This document shows positions 17,501 through 24,806 of a stretch of 39,824 nucleotides of DNA, one piece after another. The notes beneath the pieces were generated by a model that was given only the letters and a program-made list of their open reading frames with translations, searched no databases and had not been told where the DNA came from. The position numbers and the translations under genes are program-made. This stretch comes from UBA8752 sp965659115 (GTDB taxonomy: Bacteria; Bacteroidota; Bacteroidia; Flavobacteriales_D; Sanyastnellaceae). The stretch's first letter is position 1, and each line of letters starts with the position of its first letter. The DNA lies in the NCBI GenBank assembly GCA_965659115.1, contig CBFHUP010000018.1, forward strand, positions 1 to 39,824, read 5' to 3'.

Positions 17501-17552
17501 GCACACCAATAAACGCAGGGAAGGGGCGCGGATAAGAGGACATTCGGTTCAT
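14508..17552 (-). CDS. Secreted lysyl oxidase-like protein (second of two), dockerin-like C-terminus
   Basis: A 1014-residue secreted protein. Order: signal peptide ending near 'AQGQD' (31); a proprotein-convertase P-domain-like beta sandwich (38-162); 'GCIDPGALNYD...DGSC' repeat; a PKD domain (195-273, 'YSWSFESGEP...GSHEVTLTV'); 'TPDAFPQETSFAV' module; the Cys-rich 'CDTRIHLYDYC' domain; a degenerate 'GCMNIEACNY' repeat; a lysyl oxidase domain (522-712); and two pairs of EF-hand loops, the last at the extreme C-terminus ('DVDNDGIVGVND', ending 'GDPCE'). Copper ligands are His596, His598 and His600 ('CHNHYH'); Lys623 and Tyr658 match the human LOX cofactor residues. Unlike the protein at 5629 it has no recognisable T9SS sorting domain. 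It lies 19 bases after the DUF3089 hydrolase gene and may be cotranscribed with it. Confidence 0.87.
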   Translation of the reverse strand: MNRMSSYPRPFPAFIGVLACLFVAGMAQGQDTLSTTWAGSLGGGASEGFQLTAGCGLQAFDIVLDITAPGSNWAGDMAMAITAPNGNRIEIGGYNTGFGYVEAGPWPSAWNTSADGIFTASIGDLDQYELSGAGCWLIEVMNAWTTGAVSEYALALDLIGLCDQGDALGCIDPGALNYDACAMSDDGSCIYPPLAAGFTWTSACGLPEVATFEDISLGNVMTYSWSFESGEPASSESAAPTVTWDAPGSHEVTLTVGDGTGSTSTFMDVITVGENLHRLEIDITPDAFPQETSFAVLNAAGDTLYAGGVEGLDGCVPDGCLSVWLMDSGADGFSVGGTYQIRYDGNLLRDGEHFDAAQLTLTGCPVGSSCDDPLSLVLDPEQEGPQDFLAPLSDSWYVFEVDTTGQFRFATCGVTGCDTRIHLYDYCDMAIFETSSEAFITMSDDDCDLQSIVTPVLIAGETIYMRLEGEGGCTAGGDGVPFQAEFLGGIPGCMNIEACNYLPIATSPDTCFLAGDPECPNIGPDLIINGLRAYSTLEMTTENNTDACMIEEGCIQGYGTREIVRFDTEIANIGTEDYFIGAPSAQPDQFEWDACHNHYHYEGYADYALYSSGGSPLPTVGFKNGFCILDLGSCNYGGGPQKYTCSNMGITAGCQDIYSRYLDCQWIDITDLSAGDYTLVIRVNWDYSPDANGSYELNYANNAVAVCFSFERDASGNAINFEKYEDCDVPVDCLGHPFGTEEPDCSGNCPGFLVKGDLDQDGEVDADDPLMYADLLADGVETSAPCVDLNSDGALSITDVALAADCAHLGHNHLGANGVEDHCDWNGSLLVPDQEVFFSLVYPHEDSSFVDVYLHNPQTWLSGWSIQLEGATFTDMEPLFDTTGYAHLFHMNPSGMAFGVALEDSLIHKSTFPQPLVRFSFTDAVGDICLLDVAEVTNEDRHNVAANATGCVTPGTFCLGDVNDNGIRDVGDLLEALGVFGCMLECGPADVDNDGIVGVNDLLIMLGLFGDPCE

Positions 17553-17571
17553 CACATGGAATTTACGGCGT

Positions 17572-18591
17572 TTAGGGCAATTCCTTGGGCCTGTTGGTCG
17601 CAAAGCGGAAAAGCTCCACCTGTTTCTGCAAATTCAGCCTGATGTTGTCCCAAAACAGGTTGTAGTCGGCCACGTGCCAGTTCTTCATGGCAAACATGCC
17701 TGCGCCGAGGACCCGAAGGGGTTTGATCCAAAGCATGCCCTGCTGCAGCGCCCCGGACAGCGAGCCTTTGTGGCGGAGTTTAAAGCTCCGGGTGACGATG
17801 CCTTCGTGGGCATCCCAATGGTTCCATTGTCCTTCTTCTGGCGTCCACAAAACAGGGTGCACCATTTTGGTGTCCTGCATGTGGGTTGCGTGAAATTCGG
17901 GGACGAAGGACTCCGAAAAAGTCATCCAGCCGTGCACGGCACCCACGTGGGCTTCCCGATCGGCAAAAGGGATGTTGTGGAGGCTGCTTCCTGGAATGGG
18001 ATACCCCGGCAAGTAGGCTGCCACCAAGCGCGGTTGAAGCCCTGTACCATCAAAAAATTCTTGCAGAATGCGCCATCCGTGGTGGGAACCTTGGCTGTGG
18101 CCGGCGATGATGATGGGGGTCTCGTCGCCGATGCCCTGCAAAAAGTGGATGAACGCCCTTCGGATGTCAGAATAAGCGAGCTCGAGGGCCGCTTGGCTGT
18201 CGGCTCCCCTCAGAAAAAATGTCCGCAGGTGGGCCTGGCGGTAGCGCGGTGCCGTGACGCGTCCAACGGAGCGAAATACGCTCGCTTGATGCCGCAATGG
18301 CCATTGGTCGGTGATGTCCGAAATGTCGGGGTCGTCCCAAGCGGCATTCCAACCGACCTCCAATCCACGAAATGTCGTGGGGTGGATGAAAAAGGTGTGA
18401 ACCGGGTTTTCCAGCTGGTCTGGAGAAACTGGGAGGGCTGGAACACGCGAAGGCCAGTGCCGAATGGGAGCAGAGGTGGGGCGGGCAGCCCACGCTTTAG
18501 AGAGGGTGTAGTCCGGCGGCGGCGGCGGCGGAAAATGTGCAAACGGGCCGGGATGTTCAGTCTTGTCTCGGTGGTCGTTTCCAAAAATCAT
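17572..18591 (-). CDS. DUF3089 alpha/beta hydrolase
   Basis: A 339-residue alpha/beta-hydrolase of the DUF3089 type. 'VHTFFIHPTTF', 'HQASVFRSVGRVTAPRYRQAHL' and 'IIIAGHSQGSHHG' are the usual family blocks; the serine of 'GHSQG' is the probable nucleophile, and a histidine near the end would complete the triad. An N-terminal segment of about 60 residues is rich in proline ('HFPPPPPPDYTLS') and has no clear signal peptide, so location is uncertain. The start codon overlaps the truC stop by four bases (ATGA), indicating coupled translation. The family is known to act like an esterase or lipase, but the substrate here is unknown. Confidence 0.82.
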   Translation of the reverse strand: MIFGNDHRDKTEHPGPFAHFPPPPPPDYTLSKAWAARPTSAPIRHWPSRVPALPVSPDQLENPVHTFFIHPTTFRGLEVGWNAAWDDPDISDITDQWPLRHQASVFRSVGRVTAPRYRQAHLRTFFLRGADSQAALELAYSDIRRAFIHFLQGIGDETPIIIAGHSQGSHHGWRILQEFFDGTGLQPRLVAAYLPGYPIPGSSLHNIPFADREAHVGAVHGWMTFSESFVPEFHATHMQDTKMVHPVLWTPEEGQWNHWDAHEGIVTRSFKLRHKGSLSGALQQGMLWIKPLRVLGAGMFAMKNWHVADYNLFWDNIRLNLQKQVELFRFATNRPKELP

Positions 18592-19361
18592 AGGGGCGAA
18601 AGGGGTTCGTTGATGCGCAATGCGGTGTCTTCACCATACGGGCCAAGGTCCCATGCAGTTGCACCTTGAATGGGTTGCCACCTTTCGGGAAGAGAGGCGG
18701 TGATGTCCAAAGTGCCGCCGTCGGGGTGGGCAAATGCGAAGCGGCGCGCATGAAGCATCAACCCTTTTACACCCACATGCGCTGCAAAGGCCCTGTTTTG
18801 ATGCTTGTCTCCGTGTTGTGAGTCTCCGATGATGGGGTGCCTGAAATGCCGCATGTGCAATCGGATTTGATGGTACCGGCCGGTATGCGGCACGCACCGC
18901 ACGAGGCTAAAGCGGGCGGAATCATAGCGTGACACTTGATAGCCCAATTCGCAGCGCTCTAACGGCTCAAATTCGGTGCGCGCCTGCTTGGGCGGTCCAT
19001 CCATGCCTTTGGGGAGGGGTTTGACGATGCAGCCTGCGTGATGCACGTGGCCCCGGACCAACGCCAAATATTCTTTGGCCGTCTGACGCGATTCAAATTG
19101 AGTCTTGCACGCGTTGATGGCCGGCGTGTCCTTGCCAAAAATGATGACCCCACTGGTCGGTTTGTCGAGCCGGTGAACGGGGTCCAATCGCCCGGTATAG
19201 TAGCTGCGCAGGATGTCGCGAAGGTTCTCATCTTCGTGCGCATCGATGGGGGTTTTGTGCACGAGTAAACCCGCCGGTTTGAGGACCGCCATGTATCGGT
19301 CATCTTCGAAAAGCAACCGAATCTCTCCGTTACGCGATATTCCAATAGGGACTGCAGCCAT
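18588..19361 (-). CDS. truC: RluA-family pseudouridine synthase, TruC-like
   Basis: A 257-residue RNA pseudouridine synthase. The catalytic motif is 'HRLDKPTSG', whose Asp attacks the uridine. 'ARFSLVRCVPHTGRYHQIRLHM', followed by 'HFRHPIIGDSQHGD' and 'LMLHARRFAFAHP', fits TruC, which modifies U65 in the acceptor stem of some tRNAs, better than the RluC/RluD enzymes, and no S4 domain is present at the N-terminus. The ATG at 19361 begins the family-like part ('LLFEDDRYMAVLKPAGLLVHK'); the longer frame starts with a rare codon and runs close to the divergent gene. It is the first gene of a minus-strand group with DUF3089 and the second lysyl-oxidase protein; the link appears to be only positional. 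Confidence 0.82.
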   Translation of the reverse strand: MAAVPIGISRNGEIRLLFEDDRYMAVLKPAGLLVHKTPIDAHEDENLRDILRSYYTGRLDPVHRLDKPTSGVIIFGKDTPAINACKTQFESRQTAKEYLALVRGHVHHAGCIVKPLPKGMDGPPKQARTEFEPLERCELGYQVSRYDSARFSLVRCVPHTGRYHQIRLHMRHFRHPIIGDSQHGDKHQNRAFAAHVGVKGLMLHARRFAFAHPDGGTLDITASLPERWQPIQGATAWDLGPYGEDTALRINEPLSPL

Positions 19362-19436
19362 CCATGCTTTAATTTGCGCGACCCGCTGGGGGCGTTTAGG
19401 AATCACAACTCGGCGCAAAGTACCGGACCATTTTCT

Positions 19437-22400
19437 ATGATTACACAACGAGCAATTCTTTTAGCTACCCTCGTTTTGGGTTGCTTTTTGAGCAAGGAGG
19501 CAGATGCCCAGCCCACTTTTGACTTGGAGGTTGACGTCGTGATGGACACTGTATTGTACGGTGGATTTGACGAGGTGCCAGATGGTTATCGCAAATACAG
19601 GTTGTACGCGGTGCTTCCTGAAAACACATTGATGTTGGGGATTTCAGCCGACGATGCATCGGATCCGCTTATTCCCGGATTTGGATACACCGCGGACTGC
19701 GGCTGCTACAACTGGGTGAACCCTTTGATTCCGGGCAGCGAGAGTTACCATGCGGGATACAACATCAACCCGGCTTACATCTCAGCCTTCCCTTCGCTCA
19801 ATTTTGACACTTGGTGGACGACCCACCTCGATCAAACCACGTCGACCACAACGCCCATCCCGCTGCCCACGTTTCTGCCGGGTTACAACAGCTGCTCTGA
19901 CATTGTGAACCAAGGCGGCCTTCTGGTAACAGGTTCTGACCCCATCCACGGCACGGTGACGAACAACCGTGCCTTGATTGGCCAAATCACAACCTGCGAG
20001 ACCTTTTCCTTCCAGGTGTGTGTCACCATGCAGGAAAACGGAGTGGGGGGAAATGTCATCACCAAGTGCACCGATGGCACCGTGACGGTGGAGGACCTGT
20101 GTCTGCCCATGCTCGACCCTGAAGTTTCTGTGGTGGAGACGATTGACTGTTTTGGAGAAACGGCTTCGATGGAGGTCCTTCCCAGCAACGCAGCACTCGC
20201 ATTCAACCCTACAGTCGAATACAGCCTGTATCAGTTCACAGCGACGGACACCACTTTGGTCCAGCAGCAGGTCGGGGACCCGCTTTTCAATGGCATTGAA
20301 AACGGCAACTACTTTGTGTCCCTGGTGGACACGGCCCGGACCGTCGCTTTCTCATCGAACACCTGCCGCGACACCACAGCGGTCTTTGCGTTCACCTCAC
20401 CTGCAGAAATCGAATTGGCCGCCACCCTCACTGCCGACAACATTTGCGGCGATGAAGATCTGGCCACCATTTGCTTCACCGCTTCAGGCGGAACGGGCAG
20501 CCTCACAACCGAAGCCACCCACGACCTTGGGTTTGCCATCAGCCCCGATGCAGACGGATGTTTCGGACCGTTGGAGTGTTTCGGAGGTGATGGTGCGTAC
20601 ACTGTTGTGGCAACCGACGAAGAAGGATGCGCTTCAGACACGACCATCGTGATTTCATGTCCCGAACCCTTGGGATTCAGTGCCGCTTCTACGGAAGTGA
20701 GCTGCACGGGATACAGCGACGCAAGCCTCTCGGCATCTGCCTCGGGGGGGACAGGGACAGTGGTCTTTGAAGTACCCGAGCTCAACGTCGTCATCGAGTT
20801 TGATGGCAACATTGACTTTGATCAGGACAGTTTGCCCAGCGGGACCTACACCTTCACCATCACCGACGACAACGGTTGCACCTATACCGAGCCCATCTCA
20901 ATCGAGGAGCCCGAAGGACTCATGGTCGAATACGGCTTGTCCGATGTGGCGTGTGCAGGAGATTGCAACGGACTCATTCTCGCAGATATCAATGGCGGAG
21001 AGTTGCCTTATGTAATCACGGTGACCGATTTGGATGGCGCTGCAGCCAACCCCGGTCAGCTTTGTCCAGGGTCGTATATCCACGTCATCGAGGACGGAAA
21101 CGAATGCCTGGTGACCGACACTTTGACCATCACAGGGTCAGATTCCATTTTCTTCACGTACAATGTGTCCAACGTTCCTTGCAGTGGAGGCAACAGCGGT
21201 CAAGTGTGCCTGGACAACCTCGAAGGGGGAACCGGACCGCTGACGGCGCAGTTGGTTCCACTTCCTACCGGAAGTCAGGATGGCAATTGCTTCAATGTTC
21301 CCGCAGGCAACTACGATGTGCTCGTGCTGGACAGTTTGGGATGTACGAGTGAGTTCTTCGCAGCCCTTGTAGAAGAGCCGGCATCCATTGAAATCATCCC
21401 GAGCATTACGCCGATTTCATGCACGGGTGCCAATGACGGTGTCCTCGTCGTCAATGCGTTGGGTGGCAGCGGAGACCTCGAGATGGTTTCGCCGTTCGTG
21501 TTCTCTTCTTTGCCAGATACGTTGGTCGGTCTGGGAGCGGACTCCCTCATGTTGATTGTCGCCGATACGCTCGGTTGCATCGACAGCTTGCAGGTGGCCA
21601 TACCCGAGCCCGATCCAGTTGGGTTGGAGGTGTTGACCGCTGTTCTTCCTGAGTGCGGAGGTGACTGCACAGGAGGCATAGAGGTCGCCTTGTCCGGCGG
21701 CACGGGAGTACTGACCCTCTTCGATGGATATGTCAGCGATTCGACCAATGTCACGCCGAGCGGTCTGGTCAATCTGTGCGCTGACACATACACGCTCGTT
21801 CTCAGCGATGAAAATGGATGTTTGGACTCGGTGTCGGTGGACATCGTTGAGCCCGACCCCTTGTTGTTCGACATCACCGTTCAAGACGTGACATGTACAG
21901 GAATGGCCGATGGCGTCGCGATCATTGGAACCATTGGAGGTTCAGGCCCCAGCGCCTGGGAGTTTGTCGGTGGTGCGGTGGATGTGCTGAACCTCTTCGA
22001 GGGAGAATATTTTGTGTCAGCCGCAGATACAGCAGGGTGCACGGCAGACTCGAGCTTCTTTGTGGAGGCAGACATCGTGACCGACATGCTGGTCGAGATC
22101 TTCACGACACCGGTTACATGTTGGCAGACTTCTGATGGTACAGCTACCGCCGCGGTGACCGGAGGGCAATTGCCCATCCAATTCAGTTGGAGTGACCAGG
22201 GGAATCAAACCACGGCAACGGCCATCGGACTCTCAGAGGATGTTTACAGCGTGACCGTCACCGACGACATCGGATGTACCCTCGGGTTTTTGGCCACCGT
22301 TGATCCTACAGAGGATTGCCTCTTTATTGCAGATGCATTGACACCCAATGGAGACGGCATCAACGACCGCTGGGTCGTGGGCGGATTGGAGTTCTACCCA

Positions 22401-22580
22401 CAAAGTGAGGTCGAGGTCTTCAACCGCTGGGGCCAGCTCATTTTCCGTTCGAAACCTGGAACCACTTGGTGGGATGGTACCTACAATGGCGCATTGCTGC
22501 CAGCGAGTGATTACTATTATGTGATTTCCGTGGCGCCGGGGTCCAATCCAATTACAGGAACAGTTTCAATCAAGTACTGA
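19437..22580 (+). CDS. Large secreted SprB-repeat protein with gliding-motility type (type B) C-terminal domain
   Basis: A 1047-residue exported protein. The ATG at 19437 gives the signal peptide 'MITQRAILLATLVLGCFLS' ending near 'ADAQ'. Residues about 25-230 form a unique N-terminal domain ('DLEVDVVMDTVLYGGFDEVPDGY'). Most of the rest is a series of SprB-type repeats, each with a 'sC.G..dG' start and an 'Y.v.v.D..GC' end, for example 'SCTGANDGVLVVNALGGSGD' and 'CWQTSDGTATAAVTGGQLP'. The last 85 residues ('DALTPNGDGINDRW' to 'GTVSIKY', with 'EVFNRWGQLIF') are the gliding-motility-associated C-terminal domain that directs export by T9SS. Its stop overlaps the ATG of the PorP/SprF gene (TGATG), the usual partner of this kind of substrate. 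It is probably a surface adhesin or gliding component. Confidence 0.92.
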   Translation: MITQRAILLATLVLGCFLSKEADAQPTFDLEVDVVMDTVLYGGFDEVPDGYRKYRLYAVLPENTLMLGISADDASDPLIPGFGYTADCGCYNWVNPLIPGSESYHAGYNINPAYISAFPSLNFDTWWTTHLDQTTSTTTPIPLPTFLPGYNSCSDIVNQGGLLVTGSDPIHGTVTNNRALIGQITTCETFSFQVCVTMQENGVGGNVITKCTDGTVTVEDLCLPMLDPEVSVVETIDCFGETASMEVLPSNAALAFNPTVEYSLYQFTATDTTLVQQQVGDPLFNGIENGNYFVSLVDTARTVAFSSNTCRDTTAVFAFTSPAEIELAATLTADNICGDEDLATICFTASGGTGSLTTEATHDLGFAISPDADGCFGPLECFGGDGAYTVVATDEEGCASDTTIVISCPEPLGFSAASTEVSCTGYSDASLSASASGGTGTVVFEVPELNVVIEFDGNIDFDQDSLPSGTYTFTITDDNGCTYTEPISIEEPEGLMVEYGLSDVACAGDCNGLILADINGGELPYVITVTDLDGAAANPGQLCPGSYIHVIEDGNECLVTDTLTITGSDSIFFTYNVSNVPCSGGNSGQVCLDNLEGGTGPLTAQLVPLPTGSQDGNCFNVPAGNYDVLVLDSLGCTSEFFAALVEEPASIEIIPSITPISCTGANDGVLVVNALGGSGDLEMVSPFVFSSLPDTLVGLGADSLMLIVADTLGCIDSLQVAIPEPDPVGLEVLTAVLPECGGDCTGGIEVALSGGTGVLTLFDGYVSDSTNVTPSGLVNLCADTYTLVLSDENGCLDSVSVDIVEPDPLLFDITVQDVTCTGMADGVAIIGTIGGSGPSAWEFVGGAVDVLNLFEGEYFVSAADTAGCTADSSFFVEADIVTDMLVEIFTTPVTCWQTSDGTATAAVTGGQLPIQFSWSDQGNQTTATAIGLSEDVYSVTVTDDIGCTLGFLATVDPTEDCLFIADALTPNGDGINDRWVVGGLEFYPQSEVEVFNRWGQLIFRSKPGTTWWDGTYNGALLPASDYYYVISVAPGSNPITGTVSIKY

Positions 22581-23569
22581 TGACGATGCACACGAAACAA
22601 AAGGTCCGGAGAAAACCGTTGGCTTGGGCAATCGTCAGTTGCGCCTGCCTCTTGACATGGTCGGTTCAGGGACAGCAACTTTCCCGACACAGCCAGTTTG
22701 TCCAAAACCCCTTCTTGGTGAATCCTGCATTTGCGGGCACAGAGTTGGGCACTTTTGCCTCATTGAGTCACCGTGAGCAGTGGGTGGGCTTTCACGGAGC
22801 CCCATCGACCAGCAACGTAACCTTGACCACCAGTTTGCCCAACCGTTTTGGTCTGGGCGTGGCGGTGGAGCGCGACGACCAAGGAGGGGCATATACGCGC
22901 ACAGGTTTGGAGCTTTCGGGTACTTACACGATCGACTTGAACAACCAGGATGCGGTGGCCTTCGGCATTGGATTGATGGGAAGAAACACCCGGTTCGATG
23001 GGTCTGACCTACAGCTCTGGGACATGGATGATCCCGCGATCACAGGCGCTGTAGAAAGCAGCTTCGCCTTTGATTCGCGGTTCGGCCTCATGGTGTTTGG
23101 TCAGTATTACCAGTTTGGTTTGGCGGTGTCCAACTTGCTTCAAACACCACTGGGATTGGAGTCAGAGCCCACTTCGGCCCGCAACCGAGGGGTCAGACAC
23201 TACGCATTGACCGGACGCTACGATTACAAACTCGACGCGAGTTGGACCGTGCAGCCTGCATTGATGATGCGGTTTACAGAAATCACACCCATCCAACTGG
23301 ACCTCTATGCCCGGGCCCTGTATCAAAACCGCTATTGGGGCGGTCTCGGGTTTAGGCAAGGAGATGCGCTGGTGATGACGGTCGGAGCGGCTTTTCAGGA
23401 CATCCAAGTGGGCTATTCGTACGATGCCGGAACCGGCGTCGTTGGGAATCTTTCACCAAACACCCACGAAATCACGGTATCTTACGTCTTGCCCCGACAG
23501 GGTGCTGGATTCTCACGCCGCGGCCTGGGAGGAAGGCTGCTCGATCGGAATCTGATCATCAGAAATTGA
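22580..23569 (+). CDS. PorP/SprF family type IX secretion outer-membrane protein
   Basis: A 329-residue outer-membrane beta-barrel with a signal peptide ending near 'SVQGQQ'. The N-terminal block 'SQFVQNPFLVNPAFAGTE' is the hallmark of the PorP/SprF family, followed by amphipathic strands and the C-terminal 'GVVGNLSPNTHEITVSYVL'. SprF of Flavobacterium is needed for secretion of SprB; members coded beside a type B T9SS substrate are thought to anchor or escort that protein. Here the start codon overlaps the stop of such a substrate by one base, so the two are coupled. A second methionine two codons later is equally possible. The next gene begins eight bases after the stop. Confidence 0.92.
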   Translation: MTMHTKQKVRRKPLAWAIVSCACLLTWSVQGQQLSRHSQFVQNPFLVNPAFAGTELGTFASLSHREQWVGFHGAPSTSNVTLTTSLPNRFGLGVAVERDDQGGAYTRTGLELSGTYTIDLNNQDAVAFGIGLMGRNTRFDGSDLQLWDMDDPAITGAVESSFAFDSRFGLMVFGQYYQFGLAVSNLLQTPLGLESEPTSARNRGVRHYALTGRYDYKLDASWTVQPALMMRFTEITPIQLDLYARALYQNRYWGGLGFRQGDALVMTVGAAFQDIQVGYSYDAGTGVVGNLSPNTHEITVSYVLPRQGAGFSRRGLGGRLLDRNLIIRN

Positions 23570-23577
23570 CAATAAAC

Positions 23578-24192
23578 ATGTTCAAGAACTTTGCACTGTG
23601 TTGCGGTGCGCTTCTCCTCGCAGGTAGCGTTACTGCCCAATTCAAAGGCCTCGTTGTAGAGGAAGTCGACAACAAGGGATTGGTCCCGGGAAAGACCTAC
23701 CGCGTGTATGCCCAAATGGAGGCAGAAGGCGATGTGGTAGATGCCATTTTTGGCGACGGTGAGGATTACCTCGAAGTCAAAAGCACGGCGCCCTTCTTTC
23801 AACACGAAAGGGGAGGCAATGCCGCCAATGAACTCCAGCGCGCCGACGTCCAATCCATCGAAGGGTTGGCGTATGACAGCTGGGTGACCATTGGGTACGA
23901 GGACAATTACATGAACGCTTTGACGGCATTCCTCATGGATTTCAGTGAGTTTGAGACCGGATCAAGGCTTTACACCAACAACGGTGCTTGGTTTGTGACC
24001 CCCGACATGCGGCAAGCTGCTGCGGGTCCTGACGGCAAACTGTTGATCATGCAGTTGACCACGGAAGGCGACATCTCAGGACGGATCAACCTGCACGGAC
24101 GCACACGTCCACTGCCAAGGGAGAACGAGCCGGATAGCCTGACCCCCCGGTTGATTGACGAGCGGAACATCCCCATCGAAATCCGGAATTGA
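23578..24192 (+). CDS. Small secreted protein of unknown function, third gene of the type B substrate/SprF cluster
   Basis: A 204-residue protein with signal peptide 'MFKNFALCCGALLLAGSVTAQ'. A TTG eleven bases upstream is in frame, but the ATG at 23578 is preferred because the signal begins there. The mature part has no motif I can name; it is rich in Asp/Glu, has few cysteines, and contains 'VPGKTYRVYAQMEAEGDVVDAIFGDG' type strands (given here only in part of its length) and 'DSWVTIGYEDNYMNAL'. It is predicted periplasmic or exported with an all-beta fold. Neither a lipobox nor a T9SS sorting domain is visible. It is the last gene before a strong terminator, so its cotranscription with the substrate and SprF-like genes suggests it assists their assembly; this is inference. 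Confidence 0.82.
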   Translation: MFKNFALCCGALLLAGSVTAQFKGLVVEEVDNKGLVPGKTYRVYAQMEAEGDVVDAIFGDGEDYLEVKSTAPFFQHERGGNAANELQRADVQSIEGLAYDSWVTIGYEDNYMNALTAFLMDFSEFETGSRLYTNNGAWFVTPDMRQAAAGPDGKLLIMQLTTEGDISGRINLHGRTRPLPRENEPDSLTPRLIDERNIPIEIRN

Positions 24193-24220
24193 GCGGCGCG
24201 CCTTGAGGCGTTCTTCATCC

Positions 24221-24254
24221 AAAGAAAAAGGCACCCGAAGGTGCCTTTTTCTTT
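24221..24254. terminator. Bidirectional intrinsic terminator
   Basis: A perfect 15-bp inverted repeat (AAAGAAAAAGGCACC, loop CGAA, GGTGCCTTTTTCTTT) with an A-rich 5' arm and a T-rich 3' arm. It therefore works on both strands, ending the plus-strand cluster 19437-24192 and the minus-strand uvrA-msrB pair, which converge here. Confidence 0.93.
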
Positions 24255-24269
24255 GCCTTTTACCGGCGT

Positions 24270-24806
24270 TTAGTCATAGCGGATTCCTTGAACTGAAGTA
24301 GAGTCAGGTGCGAATTCCAGCGCCGCAGAATTGATGCAGTAGCGCAAGCCCGTTGGGCGTGGACCATCTTCGAAGACATGGCCAAGGTGGCCGCCACACG
24401 CCGAACAGGTCACTTCGACCCTGCGCATTCCCCAGCTGTCATCGGTCTTTTCGAGTACCGCAGACCCTTCGGCAGGTTGGAAAAAGCTGGGCCATCCTGT
24501 ACCGGACTCAAATTTGTGGTCCGAATCAAACAGGGCCTGACCGCAGCCGGCGCATTGGTAGTGCCCTTTTTCGTGGTGGTCCCAATAGTCTCCAGAGAAG
24601 GCGCGTTCGGTGCCCTTTTCTCTGAGGACAAAACAGGCCATGTGGGGCAATGCTTCGCGCCACTCATCCTCTGACTTGTTGACTTGGACTACCGTGTCGA
24701 CCGCAGACAAGGGGTCGGTGTGTGTCGCTTGGTCTTGTGCAGAGCAAGCGCTGAGCATGCTGGTGGCGACCAGTACCAGCATGAAGGGGAGGGTGTAGTT
24801 GTTCAT
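24270..24806 (-). CDS. msrB: Peptide-methionine (R)-S-oxide reductase MsrB, lipoprotein form
   Basis: A 178-residue repair enzyme that reduces the R form of methionine sulfoxide in proteins. The N-terminus is a lipoprotein signal with lipobox 'MLSAC' (Cys21), so it should be attached to a membrane and act in the periplasm. The zinc site is complete: Cys85/Cys88 ('CAGC') and Cys134/Cys137 ('CSAC'). 'KFESGTGWPSF' and 'HVFEDGPRPTGLRYCINS' are standard blocks; Cys157 in 'RYCINSAAL' is the catalytic cysteine. The start codon overlaps the uvrA stop by four bases (ATGA), so it is translated from the uvrA transcript. No MsrA domain is fused to it or lies nearby. Confidence 0.95.
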   Translation of the reverse strand: MNNYTLPFMLVLVATSMLSACSAQDQATHTDPLSAVDTVVQVNKSEDEWREALPHMACFVLREKGTERAFSGDYWDHHEKGHYQCAGCGQALFDSDHKFESGTGWPSFFQPAEGSAVLEKTDDSWGMRRVEVTCSACGGHLGHVFEDGPRPTGLRYCINSAALEFAPDSTSVQGIRYD

